Below, piece after piece: positions 44,431 to 56,383 of a DNA stretch of 64,000 nucleotides. Source of the DNA: Schistocerca nitens (Eukaryota > Arthropoda > Insecta > Orthoptera > Acrididae). The position numbers and the translations under genes are program-made. Where the stretch lies: assembly GCF_023898315.1 (NCBI RefSeq), contig NC_064621.1, forward strand, positions 14,506,501-14,570,500, in the 5' to 3' direction. Positions within the stretch are counted from its first letter, which is position 1; each line of letters begins with the position of its first letter. The notes under the pieces are model-generated. The model saw only the letters and a list, made by a program, of their open reading frames with translations, did not search any database and was not told the DNA's origin.

Positions 44431-47400
44431 GTTGTTGTTGTTGTGGTCTTCAGTCCTGAGACTGGTTTGATGCAGCTCTCCATGCTACTCTATTCTGTGC
44501 AAGCTTCTTCATCTCCCAGTACCTACTGCAACCTACATCATTCTGAATCTGCTTAGTGTATTGATCTCTTGGTCTCCCTCTACGATTTTTACCCTCCACG
44601 CTGCCCTCCAATGCTAAATTTGTGATCCCTTGATGCCTCAAAACATGCCCTACCAACCGATCCCTTCTTCTAGTCAAGTTGTGCCACAAACTTCTCTTCT
44701 CCCCAATCCTATTCAATACCTCCTCATTAGTTACGTGATCTAACCACCTTATCTTCAGCATTCTTCTGTAGCACCACATTTCGAAAGCTTCTATTCTCTT
44801 CTTGTCCAAACTGGTTATCGTCCATGTTTCACTTCCATACATGGCTACACTCCATACAAATACTTTCAGAAACGACTTCCTGACACTTAAATCTATACTT
44901 GATGTTAACAAATTTCTCTTCTTCAGAAACGATTTCCTTGCCATTGCCAGTCTACATTTTATATCCTCTCTACTTCGACCATCATCAGTTATTTTACTCC
45001 CTAAATAGCAAAACTCCTTTACTACTTTAAGTGTCTCATTTCCTAGTCTAATTCCCTCAGCATCACCCGATTTAATTTGACTACATTCCATTATCCTCGT
45101 TTTGCTTTTGTTGATGTTCATCTTATATCCTCCTTTCAAGACACTGTCCTTTCCGTTCAACTGCTCTTCCAAGTCCTTTGCTGTCTCTGACAGAATTACA
45201 ATGTCACCGGCGAACCTCAAAGTTTTTACTTCTTCTCCATGAATTTTAATACCTACTCCAAATTTTTCTTTTGTTTCCTTTACTGCTTGCTCAATATACA
45301 GATTGAACAACATCGGGGAGAGGCTACAACCCTGTCTCACTCCTTTCCCATCCACTGCTTCCCTTTCATGTCCCTCGACTCTTATAACTGCCATCTGGTT
45401 TCTGTACAAATTGTAAATAGCCTTTCGCTCCCTGTATTTTACCCCTGCCACCTTCAGAATTTGAAAGAGAGTATTCCAGTTAACGTTGTCAAAACCTTTC
45501 TCTAAGTCTACAAATGCTAGAAAAGTAGGTTTGCCTTTTCTTAATCTTTCTTCTAAGATAAGTCGTAAGGTTAGTATTGCCTCACGTGTTCCAACATTTC
45601 TACGGAATCCAAACTGATCTTCCCCGAGGTCCGTTTCTACCAGTTTTTCCATTCGTCTGTAAAGAATTCGCGTTAGTATTTTGCAGCTGTAACTTATTAA
45701 ACTGATAGTTCGGTAATTTTCACATCTGTCAACACCTGCTTTCTTTGGTATTGGAATTATTATATTCTTCTTGAAGTCTGTGGGTATTTCGCCTGTCTCA
45801 TACATCTTGCTCACCAGATGGTAGAGTTTTGTCATGACTGGCTCTCCCAAGGCCATCAGTAGTTCTAATGGAATGTTGTCTACTCCCGGGGCCTTGTTTC
45901 GACTCAGGTCTTTAAGTGCTCTGTCAAACTCTTCACGCAGTATCTTATCTCCCATTTCATCTTCATCTACATCCTCTTCCATTTCCATAATACTGTCCTC
46001 AAGTACATCGTCCTTGTATAAACCCTGTATATACTCCTTCCACCTTTCTGCCTTCCCTTCTTTGCTTAGAACTGCGTTTCCATCTGAGCTCTTGATATTC
46101 ATACAAGTGGTTCTATGTTCTCCAAAGGTCTCTTTAATTTTCCTGTAGGCAGTATCTATCTTACCCCTAGTGAGATAACCCTCTACATCCTTACATTTGT
46201 CCTCTAGCCATCGCTGCTTAGCCATTTTGCACTTTCTGTCGATCTCATTTTTGAGACGTTTGTATTCCCTTTTGCCTGCTTCATTTACTGCATTTTTATA
46301 TTTTCTCCTTTCATCAATTAAATTCAATATTTCTTCTGTTACCCAAGGATTTCTATTAGCCCTCGTCTTTTTACCTACTTGATCCTCTGCTGCCTTCACT
46401 ACTTCATCCCTCAGAGCTACCCATTCTTCTTCTACTGTATTTCTTTCCCCCATTCCTGTCAATTGTTCCCTTATGCTCTCCCTGAAACTCTCTACAACCT
46501 CTGGTTCTTTCAGTTTATCCAGGTCCCATCTCCTTAAATTCCCACCTTTTTGCAGTTTCTTCAGTTTTAATCTACAGTTCATAAGCAATAGGTTGTGGTC
46601 AGAGTCCACATCTGCCCCTGGAAATGTCTTACAATTTAAAACCTGGTTCCTAAATCTCTGTCTTACCATTATATAATACCTTTTAGTATCTCCAGGGTTC
46701 TTCCATGTATAAAACCTTCTTTTATGATTCTTGAACCAAGTGTTAGCTATGATTAAGTTATGCTCTGTGCAAAATTCTACAAGGCGGCTTCCTCTTTCAT
46801 TTCTTCCCCCCAATCCATATTCACCTACTATGTTTCCTTCTCTCCCTTTTCCTACTGACGAATTCCAGTCACCCATGACTATTAAATTTTCGTCTCCCTT
46901 CACTACCTGAATAATTTCTTTTATCTCGCCATACATTTCATCAATTTCTTCATCATCTGCAGAGCTAGTTGGCATATAAACTTGTACTACTGTAGTAGGC
47001 ATGGGCTTTGTGTCTATCTTGGCCACAATAATGCATTCACGATGCTGTTTGTAGTAGCTAACCCGCACTCCTATTTTTTTATTCATTATTAAACCTACTC
47101 CTGCATTACCCCTATTTGATTTTGTATTTATAACCCTGTAATCACCTGACCAAAAGTCTTGTTCCTCCTGCCACCGAACTTCACTAATTCCCACTATATC
47201 TTACTTTAACCTATCAATTTCCCTTTTTAAATTTTCTAACCTACCTGCCCGATTAAGAGATCTGACATTCCCCGCTCCGATCCGTAGAATGCCAGTTTTC
47301 TTTCTCCTGATAACGACGTCCTCGTGAGTAGTCCCCGCCCGGAGATCCGAATGGGGGACTATTTTACCTCCGGAATATTTTACCCAAGAGGACGCCATCA

Positions 47401-47715
47401 TCATTTAATCATACAGTAAAGCTGCATGTCCTCGGGAAAAATTACGGCTGTAGTTTCCCCTTGCTTTCAGCCGTTCACAGTACCAGCACAGCAAGGCCGT
47501 TTTGGTTAATGTTACAAGGCCAGATCAGTCAATCATCCAGACTGTTGCCCCTGCAACTACTGAAAAGGCTGCTGCCCCTCTTCAGGAACCACATGTTTGT
47601 CTGGCCTCTCAACAGATACCCCTACGTTGTGGTTGCACCTACGGTACGGCCATCTGTATCGCTGAGGCACGCAAGCCTCCCCACCAACGGCAAGGTCCAT
47701 GGTTCATGGGGGAAG
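44431..47715 (-). mobile_element. Nearly full-length LINE (RTE-like) inserted in Gypsy gag
   Basis: 3285 bp on the minus strand, flanked by a 12-bp target duplication GATTCAATGCAT (44419-44430 and 47716-47727). The 3' end is a (CAA)n tail (GTTGTTGTTGTTGTGG at 44431 on plus). A 5' UTR of about 310 bp precedes the ORF. Copies of the family also occur at 6587-7513 (3' part) and 63697-64000 (endonuclease part). The length and the exact duplication imply a complete or nearly complete insertion. Confidence 0.95.
44450..47404 (-). pseudogene. LINE endonuclease-reverse transcriptase ORF, one stop and two catalytic lesions
   Basis: Reads MMMASSWVKYSGGKIVPHSD from 47404, one stop (TAA, complement of 47201-47203) after KREIDRLK, then 914 open codons from MGISEVRW. 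The endonuclease has MGDWNSSVG and DVDSDHNLLLM. The RT has SYSCKILTRILYRRMEK, DQFGFRRNVGTREAI, AFVDLEKGFDNVNW, GKGVRQGCSLSPMLF and the catalytic box. C-terminal: AMYGSETWT, WCYRRMLKIRW, GRPRDQYTKQIQNDVG. The catalytic box is RFAGDIVILSE where family copies read FADD. The endonuclease IDY motif is lost by an apparent 9-bp deletion (KRYYIMV against RRFQIDYIMV in the copy at 63.9 kb). Confidence 0.93.
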
Positions 47716-48199
47716 GATTCAATGCATAGGGATGCTATTCTACGGCTTGCTCCTGATAAAGAAGTTCGGCAACATGCCTTACAACTGCCAAACCCGTCGT
47801 TGTCGGAAGTTCTAAGCATCGCTCAATCTTTTGAAGTGTCTCACACTGCTGGTGCGCAAATAGACACGTGGTGTGATGTAGGCACTATACAGACAACTTT
47901 TGACATGGACAATTTGCCTGTTTCCCAGAGGAACGACGATGTGGCGGCGGTCTACTCGCGTCAACAACGTCGCGTTGGGCTGCCACGCTCGCAGCAAAAA
48001 CAGCAACCACAGAAGCAGGTTCGTTCCGCACTTCCTTCTTGTCCACGTTGTTTCGTACAGCATGGCAGGGCCGCATGTCCAAAACGTTGGGCCATTTGTA
48101 ATTCATGTAGGAAAAAAGGCCACATTGCTTCTGTGTGTCAGTCCCCTAAGGTTCCTGTCGACGAGGACGACGCTTCGGGATGTTAACTGTGTGCTTTCT

Positions 48200-51100
48200 C
48201 AAACAAATAAGTTGTTTGTTACTGTTCGTGTTCTGGATAAAGACATTCGCATGCAAGTGGACACTGGCTCTGCAGTAACTCTCATTAATTCTCGCACGTA
48301 TTTGGAGTTGGGCTCCCCTCCCTTGTCTCCAGTTACGCAAAATCTGTGAACTTATAATAAGCAGAAAATTCCTATCGTTGGCCAGTTTGATGCTTCCACT
48401 GCCTACAAGTCTGTTGTTAGGCCCCTCACGTTTTATGTGGTGGATCATGCGGGCACTGAAAACCTGTACGGTTATGATGCTTTCCAGATGTTCGGGTTCT
48501 CCATTGATGATGATGTGCACCTCATATCTGAGGATATTCCGTATCAACAGCTGGATGGATTGTGTTCTGAATTCTCGTCCATGTTCTCTGCTGGTCTGGG
48601 TCGTGCCAAGGATTTTGAAGCCCACAATACTCTTAAGCCTGCAGCTCGCCCTAAGTTTTTCCAGGCACGCCCTATTCCGATGGTGTTGCATGCGCCTGTC
48701 AAGGCTGAGATAGACAGGTTAACAGCTTCAGGGATTCTCCTTCCTGTTACCTCCAGCGAATGGGCATCGCCAATCGTGGTGGTTTCTAAACCAAACGGGA
48801 GTCTGCGATTGTGTGGTGATTTAAAGCCACTGTCAATGCTCAGAGCCTCATTGACACTTATCCTCTTCCCAGTCCTGAGGAGTTATTTACCAAGCTTGCT
48901 GGGGGCCAGTTCTTTTCCAAACTTGACTTACCGGAGGCATACCATCAGTTGCCGTTGGATGCATCTTCCAAGGAATTTCTTGTCATCAACACTCCTTGTC
49001 GGTTGTATCAGTACCAGCGGTTACCATTTGGCGTCGCTAGTGCGCCGGCCATTTTTCAGCGGTTTTTGAAACGGCTCACAGCTTCCGTTCCCGGCTGCAT
49101 CAACTACCTGGATGACATTGTTGTCACGGGGGCCTCCACTGAGGAGCACCTTCGCAATTTGCATTCACTGTTTCGGGTTCTGCATTCGGCTGGGTTGAAG
49201 TGCAATCTGGACAAGTCACAGTTCTTCCAACCCTCCATTGTGTATCTTGGTTTCCACTTCTCCCATGAGGGTATACGTCCTCTACGTCAGCACGTTGCGG
49301 CCATTAACGCTCTACCCCAGCCGTCTACAGTCAAAGAACTTCAGGCGTTTCTAGGCAAGATTGCTTATTATCACAAATTCATTCCATCCACGGCGGCGGT
49401 AGCTCATCCTCTGCATCAGCTGTTATGCAAAAACGTCCCTTTCTGTTGGTCTGACGAGTGTGAGCAGGCTTTTGTCTGCCTGAAGGCTCATTTGCAGTCG
49501 GCACCTTGTCTTGCCACATTCCGTCCAGGTCAGCACTTGGTTCTGGCGACTGACGTGTCACAGTATGGCCTAGGAGCTGTTCTCGCCCATCAGTATGAGG
49601 ATGGGTCAGAACGACCCATCGTCTATGCTTCCAAGACCCTCAACGATGCCCCAACGGCGTTACTCTCAAATCGAAAAGGAGGCGCTCACTATCATTTATG
49701 CTCTAAAAAAGTTCAGCGTTTTTTTGTATGGTTGCAAGTTTCACCTCATCACCGACCACAAGCCGCTGGTCTCTCTGTTCAGCCCATCGGCGTCATTTCC
49801 GGATAAGGCAGCTCACCGCCTGCAACGTTGGGCCTTATACTTGTCTCGTTTTCACTATGAGATTCACTATTGCCCCACGGCCCAGCACGCCAACGCTGAT
49901 GCGTTGTTGCATTTGCTGATGGGCCCCGACCCGGTTTTCGATCGAGATGAACTACTCTGTTTCCACATAGATGAGGAAGAACATCGTGCGGTCGAGGGTT
50001 TTCTACTTACAGGATCGCAGGTCGCGTCGGATACTGTGCGGGACCCGATCCTGCGTCAGGTGATCGGTTTTGTTCAACGGGGTTGCTGGACAGGACCAAG
50101 GGCCGGGCATCGGATCCCCTTCGCAACTACCATGCCTTGCGCCTTCGTCTGTCTGTTCGTGAGGGTGTTGTTCTTCTGGCCACAGATGGCGCATCTCCAT
50201 GGGTCGTGGTGCCAGCCTCTCTTCACAAAGATGTTCTCAAACTGTTGCATGAAGGCCATTGGGGGATTTCTCGGACTAAGTCCCTGGCCCGCAGGCACGT
50301 TTATCGGCCCGGTATTGATTCGGACATCGCCCACATGGTCGCTGCATGTGGTCAGTGTGCTCAACAACTGGCTGCACCCTGTACAATGCCCTCTCCGTGG
50401 CCTGATCCGACGCAGCCATGAGAACGGGTGCACGCTGACTTTGCCGGCCCTTTCCTCGGCACTTACGGTCTACTGTTGATTGACACCTTCTCGAAGTTTC
50501 CGTTTGTTGTTTGATGTCCGTCACCCACCACTGTGGTGACGACGCTGGCTTTGTCCAAAATCTTTGCGCTAGAAGGTCTTCCATTCACGATCGTCACGGA
50601 CAATGGCCCTCAGTTCTCTTCGCAGGCCTTCCGTGATTTTTGTACTGAACAAGGGATTCATCATGTTACAGCACCGCCCTTCCATCCGCAATTGAATGGG
50701 TAGGTCAAGTGCCTTGTCCGCACTTTCAAAAGCCAGATGAAAAAATTCCTTAGTGATTTTTCTACAGATGACGCTCTGTTGCAATTTCTGAGCTCTTATC
50801 GCTTCACGCCTCTGGGTGATTGCAACCCTGCTGAACTCTTGCATGGCTGCCAACCGCGCACTCTACTGCACCTGCTTCACCCTGTCAGGCCTTGTACTGT
50901 GTCCCCTAGTGCGGGAAAATACTCGGTGGGCACCGACGTGTGGGCACGAGGGTATGGATCTCGCCCTAAATGGATTCCAGGAGTGGTCAAGGCTCTTCGC
51001 GGCCGCCGGCTTTGTGAAATACGTACGGACGACGGCATGGTTGTTCGCCATTACGACCAGATGCGCCCACGAGTGGTGGCCACACCGGTGCCACCACCCC
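48200..51100 (+). pseudogene. Gypsy pol pseudogene (PR, RT, RNase H, integrase)
   Basis: Protease: VDTGSAVTLINSRTYLELGS (48257-48315), with active-site DTG. RT: WASPIVVVSKPNGSLRLCGD, frameshift at about 48826, LPFGVASAPAIFQRFL and catalytic INYLDDIVVTGA (49098-49133). RNase H: ATDVSQYGLGAVLA (49547), frameshift near 49665, YSQIEKEALTIIYALKKFSV and LITDHKPLVSLF. Integrase: zinc region LLHEGHWGISRTKSLARRHV and CGQCAQQL (50246-50380), core HADFAGPFLGTYG (first Asp) and FTIVTDNGPQFSS (second Asp). The third acidic site is AAG (Lys) at 50707-50709, preceded by a stop at 50701. Stops also at about 48347, 50419 and 50512. Inactive. Confidence 0.93.
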
Positions 51101-51490
51101 TTCTTTCGCCTCCACCAGCCCGAGAAGCCGGTCCTGTCGCTGCTGCCAATCATCCGTGCGTGTTGCTGCAGCCGACGTCGCTACCGCTTCCGAGTACACC
51201 GGAACCAGCCCCAGTCGTGACGCCGCCTTCTCCGGGACCCATCTTGCTGGAGCACACCCCCAGGTCCACGACACCTATGGCTGCTGCTCCGGAGTTTTCA
51301 CCCATCATCTCGTCCAGGAGCACGTTCCACGCACAAGCTTCCGTCCTGGACATTTTCGACCATACTCTCGTGTTTCTCCGCAGGATCTTCTCGGGGCCTC
51401 CCAAGAGGCCATGGATGTCTCCACACTGTCCGTGTCTCCAAGGAAGTGAGTTTTTTTTCTTTTTTTTTTTTTTTTTCAAGGGGGGAAAAG

Positions 51491-51724
51491 TGTTGTGACA
51501 GTGCCACGATATTTAAAAGTGCCGCTACGTCAGTACACGAACACGGTGATAGAGTCGCTCCGCAACTCGGCTGAGTGCGGGAGCGCCACCTAGCTATGAA
51601 CAGCACCGGTCGCATGTCACGAGACGGCAGTCGAATGACAGATACGGAGTTAGTAGCATGTAAGCCGCTGTTGTTTCTACTTTTGTATATCCACACAATT
51701 TATTAGTGATTAAAGGTTATAACA
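51491..51724 (+). repeat. Gypsy 3' LTR
   Basis: 234 bp, preceded by the purine tract 51478-51490 and a T tract (51451-51475), followed by the CTGTG duplication. Confidence 0.95.
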
Positions 51725-51795
51725 CTGTGAGATCTACTGTGTCAAAGGCTTTGGTAAAGTCAAGGAAATGACTTATACATTTTCCTTTGCCTAGT
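51725..51795 (-). mobile_element. Antisense LINE, part 2
   Basis: Minus strand: FLDFTKAFDTVDL, the RT motif that precedes part 1 (43020-43600) in the same LINE. Direct continuation across the Gypsy insertion. Confidence 0.8.
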
Positions 51796-53520
51796 GCCTC
51801 CAAGGAACACAAGAAGATGCACTAAACAGGAACAGAAAACTAGAACACAACAAAAACACAAAAACAAGTTGAGAGTGGAAACCTTGACAGGAAAGACTGA
51901 AGAGATTGTAGACATGATGGAGAGGAGAAAGATTCGTATCCTTAGGTTGAGTGAGACCAAGTGGAAGGGAAAAAACTCTAAAGTGCTGAGAGGTCGGTGC
52001 AAACTGTACTGGCAGGGTCACAAGAAAGAGGCAAAAAATGGAGTGGGTTTTGTGTTTCACAAAAACATTGACACAGTTACTGGTGTGAGCTTTGTAAGTG
52101 AAAGGATAATTAGAGCACGAGTGAACTTGGGAAAGAATAGTTTTACTATACTCCAAGTGTATGCACCTAGCAAGGGTGCAAGTGAGGAAGAAAAAATGAA
52201 ATTCCTTGAAGAACTGGAAGACCAAGTAAGAGAAGATAACATTATGATAATTGGGGATCTGAATGCTCAGATCAGCACAGATAGAAATGGATATGAGGAG
52301 GTGATGGGCCCTTTTGGATATGGAAGACAAAATGTTGAGGGTGAAGAAATTCTAAATCTGTGCATAAGGAATCATCTTTTAGTGAATAATACATTCTTGA
52401 AGAAAGAAGATAGCCACAAAATTACTGTATATGGCTGGGATGGCCAATCTAAGACAGTTATAGACTATATAATAACAGACAAATTAACTGGAGGAAAAGT
52501 AAGGGACACTAAAGTCATACCAAGTGAGCACCTGGATAATGACCACAGGTTACTAGCAGCTGATCTAAATTATAAGAAGAAAAGTATGAATGCTGTACAA
52601 AGAATGCCAAAATTGAGGAGTGGAAGTTGAAAGAAGAAGAAAATAAGAAAAGTTTGCAAAATCTAATAGCACAAAAATTGCCACAAATTGAAAGGGGTAA
52701 TTTAGAGGAAGAGTGGAACCTATTTAAAACATCTATAGTTAATAGTGCTGTGCAGATATGCAGCAAAACAAAGAGTAAAGTCAAAAGACAAAGAAACCAA
52801 TTGGTGGAACAACAGAGTAAAAGACGCAATGAAACAATGTAATACAGCAAAGAAAAACATGGTTTTTGAAAAAAGACATCAGAACCAGGGAGAAGAGTTG
52901 GAGAATATTCACCCAGAAACTAGATCAGTATAGCAAAGGCAGCCAAAAACTACTATACGGTTTATTGAAAAGTAACAGATCTGATAGAGAGGACATAAAA
53001 TCAACTGAAATAGAGCTTGGGGATATTATCAGGGACATAGAAGGTATCAGACAAGAGCTGAAAAATTATTTTGAAATCTTACTTAATGGGGAAGGTGCAC
53101 AAGAAAATGACACCAAAGTCATGGAATTAGAGGAGGAGAAGGGTCCAATCTCTTGGTTAAAAACTGAGAATTCCCTGAAACAGATGAAAAGTGGTAAAGT
53201 GGCCGGAGTAGATGAGCTGACAGTAGATATGATTAAATGAACAGGAATCCATGGAATACAATGGTTACACCAGGTTCTTGGAGCGACATGGAAAGAAAAC
53301 AAAGTGCTGGATGATTGGAAAAAATGAATTATAACATAATTGTTCAAGAAATGTAATAGAAAGAAATGCAACAACTACTGAGGAATCACACTGTTATCAT
53401 ACTGCCTTAAGATGATGGAAAAGGTCACGGAAAAAAGATTGCGGATAATTCTAGAACACCAATTAGAGGAGCAACAGCTTGGATTCAGAAATAATAGGGG
53501 AACAAGTAAGAACAAACAAT
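51796..53520 (+). mobile_element. RTE-like LINE, part 1 (endonuclease and first RT motifs)
   Basis: A 278-codon open frame (51794-52630) encodes the apurinic-type endonuclease: KTEEIVDMMERRKIRILRLS and ETKWKGKNS, VYAPSKGASEEEKMKFLEEL, IIGDLNAQISTDRNGYE, HKITVYGWDGQSKTVIDYI and SEHLDNDHRLLAADL. The first catalytic Asn segment (TWNVRTL-type) is missing: LRVETLTGK suggests an in-frame deletion of about six codons. RT linker and early RT follow in broken frames (VAGVDELTVDMIK, NNYxGITLLSYCLKMMEK, EQQLGFRNNRGTS). It stops at 53520 and resumes at 57242. Confidence 0.88.
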
Positions 53521-53665
53521 TATAAGAGAAACAAGACTTGGATTACATCAGTTATAAAAATCTCTTGCAAACATAAAATAATACTCCACATGTTATATAA
53601 ACAAAGTAGTGACTCCCCCCAAATTAACAGAATACTATAAAAACTACACATGTATCCTAAGAAGA

Positions 53666-53811
53666 ATGCTGGCCATTGTGGCCAAGGGGTCCTAGGCACT
53701 TCAGTCTGAAACCGCACGACTGCTACAATCGCAGGTTTGAATCCTGCTTCTAAGTTCTAGGAGACTGATGACTTCAGATGTTAAGTCCCACAGTGCTCAG
53801 AGCCATTTGAA
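53666..53811 (+). mobile_element. tRNA-derived SINE with target duplication
   Basis: The 10-bp duplication CCTAAGAAGA (53656-53665 and 53812-53821) flanks a tRNA-like head with B box GGTTTGAATCC (53734-53744) and the body GGAGACTGATGACTTCAGAT, GTTAAGTCCCACAGTGCTCA. Head size with a long variable region suggests a Leu/Ser-like tRNA ancestor (inference). Confidence 0.9.
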
Positions 53812-55199
53812 CCTAAGAAGAGTGATAAGACAGGCAAAAAGGATGCAAATGATGAGTACATTAACAAATCCAGCAGCAAAGTAAAAGCAATGTGGAATAT
53901 TATAAAAAGAGAAAGAGGAGAAATCAAAGATACACACACGAACATAGAAATCAAACTCAACAATGAATCTATATCTAATACCCAAGTTGTGGTGAAGTCT
54001 TTACACAAATTCTTTAGAAGCATAGCCGAAAAATTGGTCAAAAATAATCTTAACACAAACTACCAATCAGCAAACAAAAAATATCACACACATGCAGAGT
54101 CAATTTTCATTACCAAAGTCACTGAAAATGATGTTGCAAAAGCCCTCAGAGAGTTAAAAAATTCATATTTAACTGGAGTTGGTGGTTCCCAGCAGCTGTC
54201 ATCAAAAATTGTGTACACACACTTGCTGAACCATTAACTCACCACTGTGACTGTTCTTTCAATGCAGGTACTTTCCCTAAAGCTCTGAAACCATCTAAAA
54301 TAATTCCTGTCTCCAAAAAGGTGAATATAAGGCCTATCTCAATCTCATCCTGCTTTTCTAAAGTTTTTAAAAAATAATGTACAAAAAACTGATGGACTAC
54401 ATGGAAAAAAAAGAAAAAAAAATTACTAAGTTTAGCACGACATGGGTTCAGAAGCAACAAATCCACTGAAACTGCAGTATATGATTTCATAAATATGCTA
54501 TTAGATCTGAAAAATAAAAAAAACAACCCATAACAAGCATATTTCTGGATCTGTTAAGGGCTTTTGACACTGTTGACCACAAAATATTGCTGGAAAAAAC
54601 AGAACACTATGGTATCAGAAGAATTGCAAACACTTGGATTGCTTCATTCATAACCAATTGGATGCAGAGAATCAGCATGGAATACACTAATAGACAAACC
54701 AACTCAATAATAGAAATCCGATCGAGTAATAAAACTGTAAAGCAAGGTGTACCACAGGTCTCAGTATTGGGACCTCTACTTTTCCTCCTGTATATTAATG
54801 AGCTGAGGCTGAATGTAGATGCACACAAAACAATAATATCTGCACAACTGTACTCTTCAAAGGGAAGAAAATAGAGGCTGTGCAAAAAGCTGTGAACTTG
54901 GCCACTGAACCACTCAGTAACTGGGCTAAAATCAACAGATTAACTATCAACACCAAAAAGACAGCTTGCATGAACTTTCACACAAAGCAACATGCAAATT
55001 CCTCTCAGCCACTTGCACTGTATGTAACAAGCCAATAGATACTGACACTGTTTTCAAATTCCTCAGTCTGTGGGTTCAAGATAACCTGAAATGGAATACA
55101 CATACAGGAAAGGTAAATTTCAGATTTAGTACTGGCTGCTGTACGTTGAGTGTACTGAAATCATGTGCTAGCCTGAAAACAGTAACCAGCATGCACTAC

Positions 55200-56383
55200 C
55201 AGAATGATATTTTCACTCTGCAGCAGAGTGTGCGCTGATATGAAACTTTCTGGCAGATTAAAACTGTGTGCCCGACCGAGACTCGAACTCGGGACCTTTG
55301 CCTTTTGCGGGCAAGTGCTCTAACCGTTCTGAGCTACCGAAGCACGACTCACGCCCGGTACTCACAGCTTTACTTCTGCCAGTACCTCGTCCCCTACCTT
55401 CCAAACTTTACAGAAGGTCTCCTGCGAACCTTGCAGAACTAGCACTCCTGAAAGAAAGGATATTGCGGAGACATGGCTTAGCCACAGCCTGGGGGATGTT
55501 TCCAGAATGAGATTTTCACTCTGCAGCGGAGTGTGCACTGATATGAAACTTTCTGGCAGATTAAAACTGAGTGCCCGACCGAGACTCGAACTCGGGACCT
55601 TTGCCTTTCGCGGGCAAGTGCTCTAACCGTTCTGAGCTACCAAAGCACGACTCACGCCCGGTACTCACAGCTTTACTTCTGCCAGTACCTCGTCTCCTAC
55701 CTTCCAAACTTTACAGAAGGTCTCCTGCGAATCTTGCAGAACTAGCGCTCCTGAAAGAAAGGATTTTGCGGAGACATGGCTTAGCCACAGCCTGGGGGAT
55801 GTTTCCAGAATGAGATTTTCACTCTTCAGTGGAGTGTGCGCTGATATGAAACTTTCTGGCAGATTAAAACTGTGTGCCCGACCGAGACTCGAACTCGGGA
55901 CCTTTGCCTTTTGCGGGCAAGTGCTCTACCATCTGAGCTACCGAAGCACGACTCACGCCCGGTACTCACAGCTTTACTTCTGCCAGTACCTCGTCTCCTA
56001 CCTACCTACCTCCTACTTGCCCGCAAAAGGCAAAGGTCCCGAGTTCGAGTCTCGGTCGGGCACAGAGTTTTAATCTGCCAGAAAGTTTCATATCAGCGCA
56101 CACTCTGATGCAGAGTGAAAATCTCATTCTGGAAACATCTCCCAGGCTGTGGCTAAGCCATGTCTCCGCAATATCCTTTCTTTCAGGAGTGCTAGCAAGG
56201 TTCGCAGGAGAGCTTCTGTAAAGTTTGGAAGGTAGGAGACGAGGTACTGGCAGAAGTAAAGCTGTGAGTACCGGGCGTGAGTCGTGCTTCGGTACCTCAG
56301 ATGGTAGAGCACTTGCCAGCGAAAGGCAAAGGTCCCGAGTTCGAGTCTCGGTCGGGCACACAGTTTTAATCTGCCAGAAAGTT
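55200..56383. mobile_element. SINE cluster: three head-to-tail units (minus) and one inverted unit (plus)
   Basis: The whole block is flanked by a 12-bp duplication AGCATGCACTAC (55188-55199 and 56384-56395). Minus-strand units start at 55201, 55504 and 55807 with an exact 303-bp period; each holds a tRNA-like head (GTGCCCGACCGAGACTCGAA at 55268, 55571, 55874, complement of the B-box end). Unit 3 breaks near 56010 and a plus-strand unit starts in its own head (B half at about 56035-56062), ending with a complete head at 56288-56362. Units 1 and 2 share the variant CTCTAACCGTTCTGAGC, while unit 3 has CTCTACCATCTGAGC. The paired 80-codon frames here are SINE translations. Confidence 0.93.

Larger units (their letters stand above)
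43904..48185 (+). pseudogene. Gypsy gag, split by LINE insertion at 44431-47715
   Basis: Starts MEQLMQVLIEQQIQLTAAIQ and includes a duplicated QLTAAIQ segment, then a DWEDYEKRLRQHFLAF block. A frameshift near 44215 is needed to continue into SFQEMCDLLSNYYRKNTHIV. The LINE interrupts at SYADSM; after it the frame goes on as HRDAILRLAPDKEVRQHALQ. The end has two zinc-binding segments, CPRCFVQHGRAAC and a canonical CCHC knuckle CNSCRKKGHIASVC (about 48095-48135). Gag binds RNA and forms the particle. Not translatable in this copy. Confidence 0.9.
43601..51724 (+). mobile_element. Gypsy-type LTR retrotransposon, env-less, interrupted by a LINE
   Basis: Two 234-bp LTRs (43601-43834 and 51491-51724) start TGTTGTGACAG and end ATAACA. 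A 5-bp duplication CTGTG flanks them (43596-43600, 51725-51729). After the 5' LTR comes CTTTTTGGCGACGAGG (candidate primer-binding region), and before the 3' LTR a purine tract AAGGGGGGAAAAG (51478-51490). Gag and pol follow in normal Gypsy order, PR-RT-RNaseH-IN. No envelope frame between IN and the 3' LTR, only a Pro-rich tail. Without the 3.3-kb LINE the element is about 4.8 kb. Confidence 0.95.

Noticed and set aside
44450-47194. A 914-codon host protein-coding gene
   Set aside because: Endonuclease and RT motifs, a (CAA)n tail and a target duplication show it is a LINE; it also sits inside Gypsy gag.
50737-51498. An envelope gene at the end of the Gypsy element
   Set aside because: The frame is the end of integrase followed by a Pro-rich tail and a translated T tract; no signal peptide or transmembrane segment.
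55268-55813. Two nearly identical 80-codon genes (tandem paralogues)
   Set aside because: They are the antisense translation of two units of the 303-bp SINE array.
55200-56383. CRISPR-like array
   Set aside because: The repeat period is 303 bp with tRNA-like promoters; it is a eukaryotic SINE cluster.
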